Source of the DNA: Candidatus Eisenbergiella stercorigallinarum
GTDB lineage: Bacteria > Bacillota > Clostridia > Lachnospirales > Lachnospiraceae
DNA: 6,281 nt
Assembly (NCBI GenBank): GCA_019120525.1
Contig: DWUW01000213.1
Location: forward strand, 1-6,281
Direction of reading: 5' to 3'
In this document: in pieces, positions 5,584 to 6,281 of the stretch
Numbering within the stretch: position 1 is the stretch's first letter
Layout of the letters: each line of letters opens with the position of its first letter
The notes under the pieces: generated by a model
Database searches by the model: none
What the model was told of the DNA's origin: nothing
Seen by the model: only the letters and a program-made list of their open reading frames with translations
Translations under genes and position numbers: made by a program

Positions 5584-5623
5584 GGCGCAGGACAGAGGAA
5601 ATATCCGGGAAAGGAAGCGGCGT

Positions 5624-6055
5624 ATGAACATACTGGTGAGCGCCTGCCTGCTGGGCGTCTGCTGCAGATATAACGGGACGGGAGAGGAAAATGAACGGGT
5701 GAAGCGGCTGGGAGAAAGACACCGGCTGATCCCGGTCTGTCCGGAGATCTACGGCGGCCTCGCCACGCCCCGCCCGCCGGCGGAGCGCGTGGGAGAGCGG
5801 GTGCTGACAAAGGATGGCACGGATGTGACCGCGCAGTACGAAAAAGGGGCAAAGGAGGCGCTGCGGCTGGCGCGGTACTTCGGCTGCACGGCGGCCGTCC
5901 TGAAGTCCAGAAGCCCCTCCTGCGGAAAGGGGAGGATCCATGACGGAACCTTTTCCGACGGGATGACGGACGGAAACGGCGTCGCGGCGGAGCTGCTGGA
6001 GGCCTGCGGCATCCGCGTCCTTGACGAAACGGACGAGCGGCTGGAAACGCTCTGA
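5624..6055 (+). CDS. DUF523 domain-containing protein (YbbK-like)
   Basis: The 143-residue protein covers the whole DUF523 family length. Conserved parts are VSACLLGVCCRYNG (5-18), IPVCPEIYGGLATPRPPAE (36-54), the TAAVLKSRSPSCG segment (89-101) and DGTF (107-110). Seven cysteines (8, 13, 14, 39, 88, 100, 128) include the family-conserved ones at 8, 39 and 100, so metal or Fe-S binding is possible. No enzyme activity is established for the family, so no function is assigned. The ATG at 5624 has AAGGA about 8 bases upstream, and the frame upstream of it is promoter DNA. A gene for an L-cysteine desulfidase/L-serine dehydratase-like protein begins 80 bases after the stop on the same strand with no terminator visible, so an operon linked to cysteine or sulfur metabolism can be suggested. 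Confidence 0.9.
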   Translation: MNILVSACLLGVCCRYNGTGEENERVKRLGERHRLIPVCPEIYGGLATPRPPAERVGERVLTKDGTDVTAQYEKGAKEALRLARYFGCTAAVLKSRSPSCGKGRIHDGTFSDGMTDGNGVAAELLEACGIRVLDETDERLETL

Positions 6056-6094
6056 CAGCAGGAAGCCCGACAGGAGGACAAAAGCGGCAGCCGG

Positions 6095-6149
6095 TGAAAC
6101 AGACGGAACAAAAAACAGGAGACAGAGCAGAGATCATGAAACAGACGGA
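6095..6149 (+). repeat. Direct repeat TGAAACAGACGGA at the start of the last gene
   Basis: The same 13 bases occur at 6095-6107 and 6137-6149, 42 bases apart and in the same reading frame. Each copy follows the first base of a start-type codon (GTG at 6094, ATG at 6136) and encodes MKQT. A local duplication may have created two candidate starts. Confidence 0.75.
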
Positions 6150-6281
6150 CGAAAGATACGAGGCATATCTGAACATACTGAAAAGCGAGCTGGTGCCGGC
6201 CTTCGGCTGTACGGAGCCGATCGCCGTGGCCTATGCGGCGGCCTGCGTGCGCGGCCTTCTGGGAGGGATCCCGGAACGGAT
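6136..6281 (+). CDS. UPF0597 family protein: L-cysteine desulfidase / L-serine dehydratase-like, N-terminal part (3' end outside window)
   Basis: The first 48 codons read MKQTDERYEAYLNILKSELV and then PAFGCTEPIAVAYAAA. This is the hallmark start of the UPF0597/YhaM/CyuA group. Members characterised as cysteine desulfidases use an oxygen-sensitive 4Fe-4S cluster to break L-cysteine into pyruvate, ammonia and sulfide; others are annotated as serine dehydratase alpha-like. The Cys in GCTEP (C25 here) is the expected cluster or active-site cysteine. The start is uncertain: the ATG at 6136 has only weak purine runs near it, with AGGAG 14 bases away. An in-frame GTG at 6094 lies within a duplicated MKQT-coding repeat, with AGGAGG 16 bases upstream, which is too far to be convincing. 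It probably shares a transcript with the DUF523 gene. The rest of the gene lies beyond the window. Confidence 0.85.
   Translation, partial: MKQTDERYEAYLNILKSELVPAFGCTEPIAVAYAAACVRGLLGGIPER

Larger units (their letters stand above)
5285..5623. other. Divergent intergenic region between MATE and DUF523 genes
   Basis: These 339 bases hold no gene I can support. They contain the MATE promoter, the DUF523 promoter, two CCGGAA/TTCCGG dyads (5339-5359, 5534-5552), a 12-bp direct repeat GGCGGCTTTCCA (5409-5420, 5563-5574), and a short tandem repeat (5422-5449). Open frames cross the region on both strands, but none has an SD or a recognisable protein. No T-box or known riboswitch pattern was seen. 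Confidence 0.7.

Noticed and set aside
5489..5623. Longer DUF523 protein starting at 5489
   Set aside because: The extra 45 codons cover the promoter and have no SD. The family N-terminus (MNILVSACLLG) begins at 5624.
5502..6176. Minus-strand frames opposite DUF523
   Set aside because: They are Arg/Pro/Ser-rich products of GC-rich antisense DNA without any family signature.

Overview
The window looks like chromosome of a fairly GC-rich member of the Clostridia, most likely Lachnospiraceae. This is inferred from the style of the FtsH C-terminus, the cytidylate-kinase-like protein, the MATE pump, the DUF523 protein, the G-rich Shine-Dalgarno (SD) sites and the consensus sigma-A promoters. No species can be named from the sequence alone.

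Left (1-1401, + strand): the 3' end of an ftsH-type membrane protease gene is followed 11 bases later by a complete nfo-type endonuclease IV gene, apparently in one operon.

Middle (about 1384-2870, mostly - strand) is accessory DNA. It holds (i) a small scrambled remnant that joins a Hol_Tox-like type I toxin start, with a strong SD inside a hairpin and a plus-strand terminator antisense to it, to a fragment of a tyrosine integrase carrying a +1 frameshift. The integrase end runs into the last codons of nfo. It also holds (ii) a gene that joins a short antitoxin-like N-terminal segment to a Uma2-type PD-(D/E)XK nuclease domain. On its right side this block abuts a tRNA-Leu(UAG) gene with its own terminator and a near-perfect promoter, whose -35 box is the loop of a 14-bp inverted repeat. 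An old integration at or near the tRNA followed by decay is a reasonable reading, although no att repeat was found.

Right (3095-6281) returns to ordinary chromosome: a cytidylate-kinase-like protein and a MATE efflux transporter on the - strand. A 339-base divergent intergenic region follows, with two convincing promoters, paired CCGGAA/TTCCGG dyads and a 12-bp direct repeat next to each promoter. Then come a DUF523 protein and the start of an L-cysteine desulfidase/L-serine dehydratase-like gene (UPF0597), probably an operon on the + strand.

The most unusual part is 1384-1923, where a type I toxin-antitoxin-like cassette and an integrase relic share one reading frame. The tRNA promoter/inverted repeat and the antitoxin-nuclease fusion come next. 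No CRISPR array, rRNA or intact mobile element was seen.
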